Shown here piece by piece: positions 51,881 through 60,635 of a stretch of 64,000 nt of DNA. Numbering within the stretch: the stretch's first letter is position 1; every line of letters begins with the position of its first letter. The notes beneath the pieces were generated by a model. It saw only the letters and a program-made list of their open reading frames with translations. It was not told the DNA's origin and searched no databases. Both the position numbers and the translations under genes were made by a program. Origin of the DNA: Candidatus Hydrogenedentota bacterium (GTDB lineage Bacteria > Hydrogenedentota > Hydrogenedentia > Hydrogenedentales > JAEUWI01). The stretch covers positions 73,807 to 137,806 of the forward strand of contig JACPGE010000060.1 of the NCBI GenBank assembly GCA_016182605.1, written 5' to 3'.

Positions 51881-52831
51881 ATGCACCGCGAATCCCACCC
51901 AAAGAGCGCCCTTGGCCGCCGCAACTTCCTGAAAACATCCGCCCTGGGCGGTCTGGGCCTGGCCGGTCTCCATGCGGGCAGCGCCACCGCCGCGCCTCCA
52001 GTCACGCGTACGGGCACGCCCTACATGAAACTGAGCCTGGCGGCCTATTCCTTTAACAGCCTCCTCCCCACGCGCAAGCCCGACGCCGAGCAGGCCGCCG
52101 CGAAGATGCGAATCACCGACGTGGTGGACTTCTGCGCCAAGATGGATCTGGATGGGTGCGAACTGACCTCCTACTATTTCCCCGAGACCGTCACGCAGGA
52201 ATACCTGCTCCAACTCAAGCGCCAGACTTTCCGGCTCGGTCTCGACATCTCCGGCACGGCCATCGGCAACGATTTTGGCAAGGTCCCCGGCCCGGAACGC
52301 GACGAGGAATTGCGCATGACCCGCGAGTGGATCGACCATGCGGCATTCATGGGGGCGCCCGTCATCCGCATTTTCGCGGGGCACACCCCCCAGGGCGACA
52401 CGGATGCGAATGCCATTGCGCGGTGCATCGAAGGGATCGACGAATCGCTCGGCTATGCGGCGCAAAAGGGCGTGGCCCTGGCGCTCGAAAACCACGGCGG
52501 CATCACTGCGACGCCGGAAATGATGCTCGACATCGTCAAGGGCGTAAAGGACTCCCCCTGGTTCGGAGTGAACTTCGACGGTGGGAACTTTCAGAGCGAC
52601 GATCCCTACCGGGATCTGGCGAAGATTGCGCCCTACACCCTGAACGCGCAGCTCAAGGTGATGGTGACGAAGAATGGCGTGCGAGAGAAGGCCGATCTCG
52701 ACCGGATCATCGGCATCCTCAAAGACGCGGGCTACCGGGGCTATGTGGTGCTGGAATATGAGGATGAAGAAGACCCGTTCGTGGCGATTCCGCGCTATCT
52801 GGCAGAACTAAAGAAACTGATCAGGGGCTGA
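51881..52831 (+). CDS. Tat-exported sugar phosphate isomerase/epimerase-like protein
   Basis: 316 residues. A twin-arginine signal (GRRNFLKTSALGGLGLAGLH) is followed by an AP-endonuclease-2 / xylose-isomerase TIM barrel: CELTSYYFP, IRIFAGHTP, ALENHGGITATPEMMLDIV, FGVNFDGGNF and VVLEYEDEEDP. Glu, His and Asp residues of these blocks form the metal site. It probably isomerises a free sugar. ATG 51881 is chosen with GGGAGA 9-14 bases upstream. Confidence 0.9.
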   Translation: MHRESHPKSALGRRNFLKTSALGGLGLAGLHAGSATAAPPVTRTGTPYMKLSLAAYSFNSLLPTRKPDAEQAAAKMRITDVVDFCAKMDLDGCELTSYYFPETVTQEYLLQLKRQTFRLGLDISGTAIGNDFGKVPGPERDEELRMTREWIDHAAFMGAPVIRIFAGHTPQGDTDANAIARCIEGIDESLGYAAQKGVALALENHGGITATPEMMLDIVKGVKDSPWFGVNFDGGNFQSDDPYRDLAKIAPYTLNAQLKVMVTKNGVREKADLDRIIGILKDAGYRGYVVLEYEDEEDPFVAIPRYLAELKKLIRG

Positions 52832-52942
52832 CCCGAGCATCGGGCCCGGCGCGGATCGAGCCCGCACGAAGAAGTGAATAGATACTCGGCTCCTTGCGTC
52901 TCCTCCACTGGGAAACACCCCCAGAGTCAGGAGGACTTGAAC

Positions 52943-53593
52943 ATGAAACGGACTTTCGCCCTTATTGCTGTAGCGTCTTTATCCTTAATTGTTTGTGGCA
53001 TGGCGGAGGCCCAGACCCGGGGCCGTGCGGATCTCAAACGGCCAAGTTTCCGGGCGCCATCCGTGTCGCACGGCCAGTCCAGCCGCCCTTCCCGCATCTC
53101 AAACCACAACACTTCGAATCGCAGCCGCAGTCTGGAGGCCCCCCGTGCAGACCGCTCCGGGCGGGACCGCCGCGGCAGCGATCGTTCTTCAAATTCGGGC
53201 CTCAACGATGACTGGGCCAACGGTCTGGCCGGTCTGCTGAACCAGCACTACGGCAACCGTAATGGCTACGATCCCTACGCCGGCGGCAAGGCCTATGCAA
53301 AGGCATATCGCGATGCGGCAATCGCCAATGCCGTGGTGGGGTTGGTGGGCGTCCTGGTCTCGGCGAGCCAGCAACGGCAGCAATATGCCGTAAGTGCCCC
53401 CGCGGCGCCGGCAGGCCAAATCGTGAAAGAACGCCGCCTGGTTCAGGATGCGCGCATGGAAGAGTATCAGGTCTGGGTGCCGGAGTATCGCATCCCGCAG
53501 ACCAACGAGATTGTGCCCGGGCACCACGAAACACGGCGCAAAGAAGTGCCGGCAGTCTATGAAGAACGGGAAGTCTGGGTGCCAACCCAGTAA
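52943..53593 (+). CDS. Secreted basic protein with tail repeat
   Basis: 216 residues with a Sec signal peptide (SLSLIVCGMAEAQ). The middle (about 25-90) is rich in Arg and Ser (SRPSRISNHNTSNRSRS, DRSGRDRRGSDRSSNSG) and likely disordered. Residues about 125-150 are hydrophobic (ANAVVGLVGVLVSA). The end has a two-fold pattern, EYQVWVPEYRIP and EEREVWVPTQ. No family recognised. AGGAGGA lies nine bases upstream of the ATG. Confidence 0.75.
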   Translation: MKRTFALIAVASLSLIVCGMAEAQTRGRADLKRPSFRAPSVSHGQSSRPSRISNHNTSNRSRSLEAPRADRSGRDRRGSDRSSNSGLNDDWANGLAGLLNQHYGNRNGYDPYAGGKAYAKAYRDAAIANAVVGLVGVLVSASQQRQQYAVSAPAAPAGQIVKERRLVQDARMEEYQVWVPEYRIPQTNEIVPGHHETRRKEVPAVYEEREVWVPTQ

Positions 53594-53652
53594 GACGGCG
53601 CAGAAAGCTACCCAGGTGGATTGGGCCTGTGGGTCGCCAGCGGCCCACGGGC

Positions 53653-54933
53653 CTATTCCTTTGCGGCGGGCCGGTCAGACTCGGGCTCGCCGGGGTAGTC
53701 GCGGCCGGAGCGGTCTGGCGATTCGAACGTGGTGCTCGTGGCGAAGACCTTCACCATCTGGCGGGGCATGCGCGTCATGATTCGGCCCTGCGTTACCACC
53801 AGGCTTTCGTCTCCATAGAGGAGGTGCAGTTCGCGGCCCTCGATGGCATCGAGTCCGTTTACTTCCACCGCCATATGGGCGCCGCGATCTTCGTTGATCA
53901 GTACGATCAGCGCCTCGCCCCCATGCACACGCGCAATGCTGTGTACCCCACGCTGTGGCGCAAGTACGGGTGCCTCCACCAGATTCACTGAGATCCCCGG
54001 CATGGCTGGCGCCGTGAGGAAACCCTGCAGCGCCGCCAATTCACCCGTCACCGCGTAAAGCGCGGCCCGGCATGCGCCGGACTGAAGAAACTGCGATCCC
54101 CAATAGAGGATCCCCTCCGCCCCGTGGGCGATGACGTCATACGCCATGAAGCGCGATTCTTCGAAGGAGGGATAGGCCAGCGGGCGCGGCGGGTCCATGC
54201 CCAGCTCCGACCACGAGAAGGCCTGCAGCACCATCCACACCGGCCGCCCCTCCCCCACGCGGTTCCAGCGTTCGGTCGAATCCGCCATGCGCGCGAGATC
54301 GCGGTCCCCTGCCTTCACCGGGTAGAGATCGCATCCGGTGATGTCGACATTGGGATAATATTGACGCACATAAATCGCATCGCTGTCATTCGCTTCGTTG
54401 ATCCAGATGGGGAGCTGCCGCGTGTCCAGTTCCCGGATGAGCGCCGTGGCCGCATTGATCTTGGGAAGGATGATCGCGGCCTGCTCCTTCGCATACGCAA
54501 CCGCGGCAGGATCCTGATCGGCCCACGCGCCCTTATAGGGGTGCACCTTCGCATCGCGGAAGAGGCCGCTGTAAGCCGTGAAATTCCAGACGATCTCATC
54601 CGGACCCTCCCACACCACAAGCGCCGGATGATCGCGATACTGAAGGATATCGGCGCGCATTTGTTCCGTTGCGCCCGACTGAAACGGCAGCGAAACCCAG
54701 CCCTGAATACCTGCGGCGTGCGCACGATCGAGGTCCTTCACACTGCCGCAGCGCACGAGGTTCACCCCGGCAGCCGCCATGCGCTGAAGCCCGGCAGCGT
54801 CCCCCGGCACTTCATAGAAGCCGATGGGGAAACGCGTCTCATCACCGCGCTGGATGAATCCGTTGTGTTGCGCAACAAGGGGTGTGGCCAGCGTGAAAAC
54901 GACAACGAAAAACAGCCGCATCTTGAGAGCCAC
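53653..54933 (-). CDS. Secreted TIM-barrel glycosidase-like protein
   Basis: 426 residues, signal peptide LFFVVVFTLATPLVAQ. The early part FPIGFYEVPGDAAGLQRMAA and ALVVWEGPDEIVWN, and later RPVWMVLQAFSWSELG, PSFEESRFMAYDVIAHGAEG and ILYWGSQFL, resemble clan GH-A barrels. Glu in WEGPDE is a candidate acid/base. A C-terminal beta domain (ARVHGGEALIVLINEDRG) resembles that of GH proteins. Substrate unknown. Convergent with the basic protein gene. Confidence 0.78.
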   Translation of the reverse strand: MALKMRLFFVVVFTLATPLVAQHNGFIQRGDETRFPIGFYEVPGDAAGLQRMAAAGVNLVRCGSVKDLDRAHAAGIQGWVSLPFQSGATEQMRADILQYRDHPALVVWEGPDEIVWNFTAYSGLFRDAKVHPYKGAWADQDPAAVAYAKEQAAIILPKINAATALIRELDTRQLPIWINEANDSDAIYVRQYYPNVDITGCDLYPVKAGDRDLARMADSTERWNRVGEGRPVWMVLQAFSWSELGMDPPRPLAYPSFEESRFMAYDVIAHGAEGILYWGSQFLQSGACRAALYAVTGELAALQGFLTAPAMPGISVNLVEAPVLAPQRGVHSIARVHGGEALIVLINEDRGAHMAVEVNGLDAIEGRELHLLYGDESLVVTQGRIMTRMPRQMVKVFATSTTFESPDRSGRDYPGEPESDRPAAKE

Positions 54934-55320
54934 TCCCGATAATGTCCGCCGTATTGCGGAATAAAACGCGCCGGAAGTATGGCACGGGCTTGCGGTGCGA
55001 TACCAAGTATGGCGCCCAATCTGCCCTGTGCAATCCCGGATCGCGCGGGACGATCCCGTGAGCGGGGTAACACATGGCGCTCCCTGGAGCTAGCCCGGAT
55101 AAATCAGGGGCTAATGCCGTCCCCGGTGCTCCGCGCCCCGTCCTGTGCAGGACTACCCCGGCCCGCAGAAACATCACCCCGTCAACCGCGTTACCAGAGT
55201 TCTTGTGGAGTTCATGCTTCGAAACAGAATTCACCGGACGCCACGCAAGATTCCGGCAACTCACCCTGGAAATGACGGGGAGTTCAATGGATCGGTCCCA
55301 GCCGGGGGCGATCCCGGTGG
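54934..55320. other. Intergenic stretch ahead of the Rrf2 gene
   Basis: About 390 bases with no convincing gene. The last 50 bases before 55376 contain the well-defined promoter and operator of the Rrf2 gene, listed separately. Both genes flanking this region read outward. Confidence 0.5.
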
Positions 55321-55324
55321 GGAC

Positions 55325-55353
55325 TTGACGGGCGGAAACAGAAATAGTATAAT
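55325..55353 (+). promoter_or_regulatory. Promoter of the Rrf2 gene
   Basis: TTGACG at 55325-55330, 17-base spacer, perfect TATAAT at 55348-55353. Start expected near 55360, with AAGGAG about six bases before the ATG. Confidence 0.8.
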
Positions 55354-55365
55354 CGCATGTGATTA
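55350..55365 (+). promoter_or_regulatory. Rrf2/NsrR-like operator 1
   Basis: Palindrome TAATC-gcatgt-GATTA overlaps the -10 box and the start region. Its reverse complement matches the sequence at 55910-55925 in 14 of 16 positions. Proposed autoregulatory site. Confidence 0.65.
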
Positions 55366-55375
55366 AGGAGATGCC

Positions 55376-55798
55376 ATGTTGAGCAAAACGGCAAAACATG
55401 CCCTGCGCGCCTTGGTGCTGCTGGCCCAGGCGCCCCAAGGGGAACCTCAGGGCGCGGCGGATATCGCCGCCCGGATCGATGCCCCAAAGAACTATTTGAG
55501 CAAGATGCTCAAGGTGCTGGCGGAGCACGGCGTGCTGGCCTCGCAGAAAGGCATGGGCGGTGGATTCATCCTGGCGCGCCCGGCGAATGAGATTCGCCTG
55601 CTGGACATCGTGGATCCCTTTGACCGCGTGCGCCATTGGACAGACTGCATCATGGGGATGCGGGCCTGCTCGAGCGAGAAGCCCTGCGCCCTGCATGACA
55701 AGGCCGCCGCCGTGCGGACAGGGTATATCCAATTGCTGGAGGAGAGCACCCTGGCGGACGCTGCAGAAATGGGCGAGGCGCAGGCGCTGATGGAGTGA
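55376..55798 (+). CDS. Rrf2-family regulator, NsrR-like
   Basis: 140 residues. Rrf2 HTH: LSKTAKHALRALVLLAQ, DIAARIDAPKNYLSKMLKVL and the wing GGGFILARP. The three conserved cysteines are in CIMGMRACSSEKPC (residues about 91-104), the [Fe-S] sensor of NsrR/IscR-type proteins. NO destroys the cluster in NsrR. Its neighbours are an NO reductase and a di-iron repair protein, so NO sensing is likely. An operator overlaps its own promoter. Confidence 0.93.
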   Translation: MLSKTAKHALRALVLLAQAPQGEPQGAADIAARIDAPKNYLSKMLKVLAEHGVLASQKGMGGGFILARPANEIRLLDIVDPFDRVRHWTDCIMGMRACSSEKPCALHDKAAAVRTGYIQLLEESTLADAAEMGEAQALME

Positions 55799-55909
55799 AC
55801 GGCCACGTATCCCGCGGGGCCGGACACGGCCCGTTTTCGGAGTGACAGAAGGCGCCGGCAATCCGGGCAAACGACAGAAATGAATCCCTTGTTGCAGCTA
55901 TAAATAGGA

Positions 55910-55925
55910 TAACGACATGCGATTA
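55910..55925 (+). promoter_or_regulatory. Rrf2/NsrR-like operator 2
   Basis: TAACGACATGCGATTA lies 21 bases upstream of the NnrS-like start. It is the reverse-orientation copy of operator 1 (14 of 16 identical). Candidate -10 elements TATAAA or TAGGAT lie just upstream, but no -35 is obvious. Confidence 0.6.
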
Positions 55926-55945
55926 GAAAAAGCGGAGACCCGGCG

Positions 55946-57421
55946 ATGAATCGCGAATTCCACACCGAACCGGACCCCTGCCGGACTCGGCAAATTCATG
56001 TGCCCTTCTTCCTCACCGCGATAGGCCTGGTGTTGACCCTGGGCGCCACGTGGGGGGCCTGGCTGCTGGTGCGCATCGCGGCGTCAGGGACCTTCACAGC
56101 CGTGGGGCTCCATGAAGTGAATGCCCATGGTCACGCACAGATCTTCGGCTGGGTCGGCGTCTTCTTGATGGGCCTGGTCTACCGGGCGTGGCCGGGCTTC
56201 TGGAAGGTGTCCTTGCAGTGGCCGGCGCTGGCATGGGCCAGCCTCGTCCTGATGGCCTTGGGGATTGTGCTGCGCACGGTCAGTGAGACCTTGCTGCCAC
56301 AGGCCTCGTGGTGGATCTATCCCGGGGGGCTGGGCGGCGGACTCGAAGTGGCCGCGATCACGATCTTCCTGCTGGTGCTGTGGCGAAGCGCCCGTGGCGC
56401 CCAGAACGGATGGGCATTGGCCGACGCCTACCTGATGGCGGGCGCCGGATGCTTCCTGCTGCAGGCCGTGGCAGACGTGGCCTACTTCGCGGCCACGGCG
56501 ATGGCGGCAGATCGGGAGGCCCTGCTCGTGCTGGTCTCCACGTGGCAGGGACCCCTTCGAGACCTTCAGATTCACGGCTTCGGAACACTGATGGTGCTTG
56601 GGGTGACGCTGCGGGTATTGCCGGCATGGTATGGTCTGCGGCCGGTGGGCCGGCCCACCGGCGCCGCCGCGCTGCTGGGCATCCTGGCAGGGCTGCTCTG
56701 CGAGGCCGCGGGACTGCTCCTCATGCGAACACAGGGACATGCCTGGGCGGCGCTGTGGTATTCGGGCGTCCTGCTCCTGCTCGCCTCGGCCCTGGCGTTG
56801 GTCTGCGCGATGGAACTGCATCGACCGGTGACGCCGCGCGATCCAAGTCTGAAATTCCTGCGCGCGGCCTGCCTGTGGTTTCTGCTCTCGCTGTCCATGC
56901 AGGCGGCCCTTCCGGCCTACCAGTTTCTCGTGCTGCCCCACTTCTCCCCGGACAGCGAAGCGGCCGCAATGGGCTTCTCCCACGCCTACTACGGCGCGAT
57001 TCGCCATGCGATCGCCGTGGGCTTTCTCAGCCTGATGATCGTGGGGCTCTCCTCGCGGGCGGCGCGCCGCTTCCGGGAAGAGAAAACAGCAATGGCCAGC
57101 GCGGGCACACCCCCATGCCCCGTGCCCCCTGCCCATGCACCCGCGTCCCCGGGCGCCACGATACCCGGCTCCTTGTGGTCCGTCTATCTCTTGCTCAACC
57201 TCGGCTGTGCGATGCGCGTCACGGCGCAGACACTGACCGATTTCACTGACAACGCTTTTCCGGTGGCGGGCATGAGCGGCCTGCTGGAGGTGCTCGGACT
57301 CACCCTGTGGTCCATGCACCTGCTCCGCGAACTCGCGCCAAAACCGGCGTCTTCCAGCCGGGCTCGTGGCGCCGGACAGCACGCCGTGCCCCCCCTGCCC
57401 CACACTGCAGAACAACACTAA
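55946..57421 (+). CDS. NnrS-like polytopic membrane protein
   Basis: 491 residues with about 12 membrane helices. It contains VNAHGHAQIFGWVGVFLMGL (His near residues 54-57), QIHGFGTLMVLGVTLRVLP and GAIRHAIAVGFLSLMIVGL, three spaced His motifs that suggest heme and metal ligands. NnrS proteins (heme-copper) help cells withstand NO. Assignment to NnrS itself is tentative, as overall identity cannot be judged by eye. A Pro/Ala-rich loop lies near 390-410. It is followed 11 bases later by norZ and so belongs to the same operon. SD is AGCGGAG before the ATG. Confidence 0.75.
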   Translation: MNREFHTEPDPCRTRQIHVPFFLTAIGLVLTLGATWGAWLLVRIAASGTFTAVGLHEVNAHGHAQIFGWVGVFLMGLVYRAWPGFWKVSLQWPALAWASLVLMALGIVLRTVSETLLPQASWWIYPGGLGGGLEVAAITIFLLVLWRSARGAQNGWALADAYLMAGAGCFLLQAVADVAYFAATAMAADREALLVLVSTWQGPLRDLQIHGFGTLMVLGVTLRVLPAWYGLRPVGRPTGAAALLGILAGLLCEAAGLLLMRTQGHAWAALWYSGVLLLLASALALVCAMELHRPVTPRDPSLKFLRAACLWFLLSLSMQAALPAYQFLVLPHFSPDSEAAAMGFSHAYYGAIRHAIAVGFLSLMIVGLSSRAARRFREEKTAMASAGTPPCPVPPAHAPASPGATIPGSLWSVYLLLNLGCAMRVTAQTLTDFTDNAFPVAGMSGLLEVLGLTLWSMHLLRELAPKPASSSRARGAGQHAVPPLPHTAEQH

Positions 57422-57432
57422 GGAGAATCCGC

Positions 57433-59736
57433 ATGCAGTATCGACGATTATGGATTGCCCTAATCACCGTCATGGCCGTGTCCTTCGCCGTGCTCGGTTA
57501 CTATGGCACGGAACTCTACCGAATGAAGCCCCCCATCCCCGAGCGGGTGGTGGCTGCGAATGGCACGGTGCTCTTCACCGCCCAGGAGATCATGGACGGC
57601 CAGAACGTGTGGCAGTCCACCGGCGGCCAGCAGTTTGGTTCGGTCTGGGGCCACGGCTCCTACCTCGCGCCGGACTGGTCGGCCGACTGGCTGCATCGCG
57701 AGGCAACGTGGCTCCTGGACCACTGGGCACAGGCGGACTATGGCCTGGCCTATGACGCCCTGGATCTGGAACGCCAGGGGGCCTTGCGCGCGCGCCTCAA
57801 GGCGGAGCTGCGCACCAACACCTACGATGCGGCCACCGGCACGCTCACCGTCTCCGATGTGCGCGCCGCGGCAATCGGCGCAACCGGCGAACACTACACC
57901 AAGCTCTACGGGGGCGACCCCGGGCTGGCGGGCCTGCGCGAGGCCTATGCCATGCCCTCCGTGACCCTGCCCGACCCGGAGCGCCGCCACAAGTTGACCG
58001 CCTTCTATTTCTGGGCCTCATGGGCCTGCGCCACAAACCGTCCGGGGCAGACGATCACCTACACCCAGAACTGGCCGCCGGAATCCCTCATCGACAACCG
58101 CCCCACCGGGGCCAATGTCATGTGGTCGGTCGTGAGTTTCGTGCTGCTGCTGGCCGGTGTCGGAGCCCTGGCCTGGTATTACGCGGTGCTGCAGGGCCGC
58201 GGGCATGACGATCCCGCGCCGGAAGAAAATGATCCGCTGCTCGGGCTGAACCCCACGCCCTCCATGCGGGCGACCCTGAAATATTTCTGGGTGGTCGTGG
58301 CGCTGATTGTGGCGCAGGTGGGCCTGGGCGGCGTCACGGCGCACTATGGCGTGGAAGGCGCAGGCTTCTACGGGATACCGCTGGCGGAGATCCTGCCCTA
58401 CGCCGTGACGCGCACATGGCACACCCAACTGGCCATCTTCTGGATTGCGACCGCCTGGCTGGCAACCGGCCTCTTCATGGCCCCCGCCGTGTCCGGCCAC
58501 GAACCGCGTTTCCAGCGGCTGGGCGTAAACGTGCTTTTCACCTCCCTCCTCATTATCGTGGTGGGCTCCATGTTCGGCACGTGGTACGCAACGCGGCAGC
58601 GCATGGGGCTCGAAATGAACTTCTGGTTCGGCCACCAAGGCTATGAATACGTCGATCTGGGCCGCTTCTGGCAAATCTTCCTCTTCGCGGGCCTCTTCAT
58701 CTGGCTCGGGCTCATGACACGCGCGCTCTGGCCCGCATTGCGCCGCCCGGGAGAGCACCGTCAATTGCTCGCCCTGTTCCTGCTGTCCAGCGCGGCCATT
58801 GCGCTCTTCTACGGCGCCGGCTTGATGTGGGGACGCCAGACCCACCTGGCGATGGCCGAATACTGGCGCTGGTGGGTGGTCCATCTTTGGGTGGAAGGCT
58901 TCTTCGAAGTTTTCGCCACGGTCATCATCGCCTTCCTCTTCACGCGCATGTCGCTCCTGCGCACCTCCACGGCCACTGCGGCGGTGCTCTTCTCCACGAC
59001 CATCTTTCTCGCCGGCGGGATCATCGGTACCTTTCACCACCTCTACTTCACCGGAACGCCAACCGCCGTGCTGGCGCTCGGCGCCGTTTTCAGCGCCCTC
59101 GAAGTCGTGCCCCTCGTGCTCATCGGATTCGAAGGCTACGAAAACCTTTCCCACAGCCGCGCAAAACCGTGGGTCGCAGCCTACAAGTGGCCCATCTACT
59201 GCTTCGTCGCCGTCGCCTTCTGGAACCTCGTGGGCGCGGGGCTCTTCGGCTTCCTCATCAACCCGCCAATCGCCCTCTACTACATGCAGGGACTGAACAC
59301 GACGGCGGTCCACGGCCACACCGCACTCTTCGGGGTCTACGGCATGCTGGGCATTGGCCTGACGCTGTTCTGCCTCAAGGGGCTCACCGTACGCAACACC
59401 TGGAAGACGGGCGCGTTGACCTTCGCCTTCTGGTCGATCAACATCGGGCTGGCACTCATGGTCGGACTGAGCGATCTGCCCCGCGGCCTCCTGCAAGTCT
59501 GGGCAAGTGTGAATGACGGCATGTGGATGGCCCGTTCGGCCGAATTCACCCAAACGGGGCTGATGGACACGCTCCGGTGGCTCCGGGTGATTGGTGACAC
59601 CATCTTCGCCCTGGGCGTCGTCTCCCTCGCCTGGTTCGTGCTCGGCCTGAAAACGGGCTGGTCCCTCGAAGACCGGCGGGATCCGGCATTGGCGGCCCTC
59701 TCGGCGCGGCCTGAACCGCTCCAAAACCAGCAATAA
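57433..59736 (+). CDS. norZ: Quinol-dependent nitric oxide reductase
   Basis: 767-residue qNOR. It has an N-terminal cytochrome-c-like fold without heme motif (about 35-240: QEIMDGQNVWQSTGGQQFGS) and a NorB catalytic core. The histidines for heme b, heme b3 and FeB appear in TRTWHTQLAIFWIATAW, VVHLWVEGFFEVFATV (with Glu), TFHHLYFTG and TTAVHGHTALFGVYG. It reduces NO to N2O using quinol, for NO detoxification. AGGAG lies seven bases upstream of ATG 57433. It is the central gene of the cluster. Confidence 0.96.
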   Translation: MQYRRLWIALITVMAVSFAVLGYYGTELYRMKPPIPERVVAANGTVLFTAQEIMDGQNVWQSTGGQQFGSVWGHGSYLAPDWSADWLHREATWLLDHWAQADYGLAYDALDLERQGALRARLKAELRTNTYDAATGTLTVSDVRAAAIGATGEHYTKLYGGDPGLAGLREAYAMPSVTLPDPERRHKLTAFYFWASWACATNRPGQTITYTQNWPPESLIDNRPTGANVMWSVVSFVLLLAGVGALAWYYAVLQGRGHDDPAPEENDPLLGLNPTPSMRATLKYFWVVVALIVAQVGLGGVTAHYGVEGAGFYGIPLAEILPYAVTRTWHTQLAIFWIATAWLATGLFMAPAVSGHEPRFQRLGVNVLFTSLLIIVVGSMFGTWYATRQRMGLEMNFWFGHQGYEYVDLGRFWQIFLFAGLFIWLGLMTRALWPALRRPGEHRQLLALFLLSSAAIALFYGAGLMWGRQTHLAMAEYWRWWVVHLWVEGFFEVFATVIIAFLFTRMSLLRTSTATAAVLFSTTIFLAGGIIGTFHHLYFTGTPTAVLALGAVFSALEVVPLVLIGFEGYENLSHSRAKPWVAAYKWPIYCFVAVAFWNLVGAGLFGFLINPPIALYYMQGLNTTAVHGHTALFGVYGMLGIGLTLFCLKGLTVRNTWKTGALTFAFWSINIGLALMVGLSDLPRGLLQVWASVNDGMWMARSAEFTQTGLMDTLRWLRVIGDTIFALGVVSLAWFVLGLKTGWSLEDRRDPALAALSARPEPLQNQQ

Positions 59737-59784
59737 CAAATGAACGCTGCCCCCCACGGGGCGGCAACCACGGAGGATAAATAC

Positions 59785-60495
59785 ATGGAAACGAATTGCA
59801 CGGTCGGCGCCTACGTGAAGGAACGCCCCAGCCGGGCGCGAGTCTTCGAAGCCTTCGGCATCGATTACTGTTGTGGCGGCAAGCGCAGCCTGGAGGAAGC
59901 CTGTGCCAAAAAAGGCGTAGACGTGGAGGCGGTGCGAGCCGCGCTACGCGAGGCGGACCAGGCCGGCACGGACGAGGAGAATGCGGCCAATCTGGACTGC
60001 CCGGCCCTGGCCGATCATATTGAGGCTACGCATCACGCCTACTTGAAGATGGAGTTGCCCCGCCTGAAGGCCATGACGGAAAAGGTGGCACGGGTCCATG
60101 GCGAGGAGGAACCGCGCCTGCACCAGGTCCGCGACGTCTTCGACCATTTCCAGGCCGATCTGCTGCTCCACATGCAGAAGGAGGAGCGCGTGCTCTTCCC
60201 CGCGATTCGCCAGGCCTTCACTGGAGAAGCCCTTTCCCCGATCGCCCAGGTTCTGGCCGGTCCCATCGGCGTGATGGAAGCCGAACATGCGGAAGCGGGC
60301 AATGCGCTGGAAACCCTGCGGACACTCACCGACGGCTATGAACCCCCTGAATGGGCCTGCAACACCTACCGGGCGCTCTTTGACGGGCTCGCACAAATCG
60401 AACGCGACATGCACCGGCACGTGCACAAGGAAAACGAAATTCTGTTCCCCCGGGCACTGGAACATATCGCCGCGTTGACCGCACAGGCCGGCTGA
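59785..60495 (+). CDS. ric: Iron-sulfur cluster repair di-iron protein (Ric/YtfE/ScdA)
   Basis: 236 residues. An N-terminal ScdA domain (YCCGGKRSLEEACAKKG) is followed by a hemerythrin-like di-iron domain: ALADHIEATHHAYLKMELPR, HFQADLLLHMQKEERVLFP and MEAEHAEAGNALE, with HVHKENEILFPRALE near the end. These supply the His and Glu ligands. It repairs NO- or peroxide-damaged [Fe-S] clusters. Start ATG 59785 has CGGAGGA about nine bases upstream. It completes the NO defence operon. Confidence 0.95.
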   Translation: METNCTVGAYVKERPSRARVFEAFGIDYCCGGKRSLEEACAKKGVDVEAVRAALREADQAGTDEENAANLDCPALADHIEATHHAYLKMELPRLKAMTEKVARVHGEEEPRLHQVRDVFDHFQADLLLHMQKEERVLFPAIRQAFTGEALSPIAQVLAGPIGVMEAEHAEAGNALETLRTLTDGYEPPEWACNTYRALFDGLAQIERDMHRHVHKENEILFPRALEHIAALTAQAG

Positions 60496-60522
60496 TTCCC
60501 CCCTGTTGCTGCTTCCCTGACA

Positions 60523-60571
60523 GGGCGGAGCGGGAGATCCCCTCTCCCGCTCCGCCCAGGAGTTCCTGGGC
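60523..60571. terminator. Double palindrome between convergent operons
   Basis: GGGCGGAGCGGGAG (60523-60536) pairs with CTCCCGCTCCGCCC (60544-60557), a 14-bp stem with a 7-base loop. A second overlapping palindrome, GCCCAGGA-gt-TCCTGGGC, spans 60554-60571. There is no T-tract. It probably terminates transcription of both converging units. Confidence 0.6.
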
Positions 60572-60635
60572 GGGCACGGCCGGATAGAAACTGCAAACGA
60601 TCGAAGGGACCGCGAATCGTGCGTGGAACAGCGTT

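Noticed and set aside
53653-54942. Plus-strand frame opposite the TIM-barrel gene
   Set aside because: No motifs and His/Arg-rich composition; the minus-strand product has a signal peptide and barrel motifs.
58018-59757. Long antisense frame opposite norZ
   Set aside because: Composition is typical of a shadow frame and norZ motifs on the plus strand are complete.
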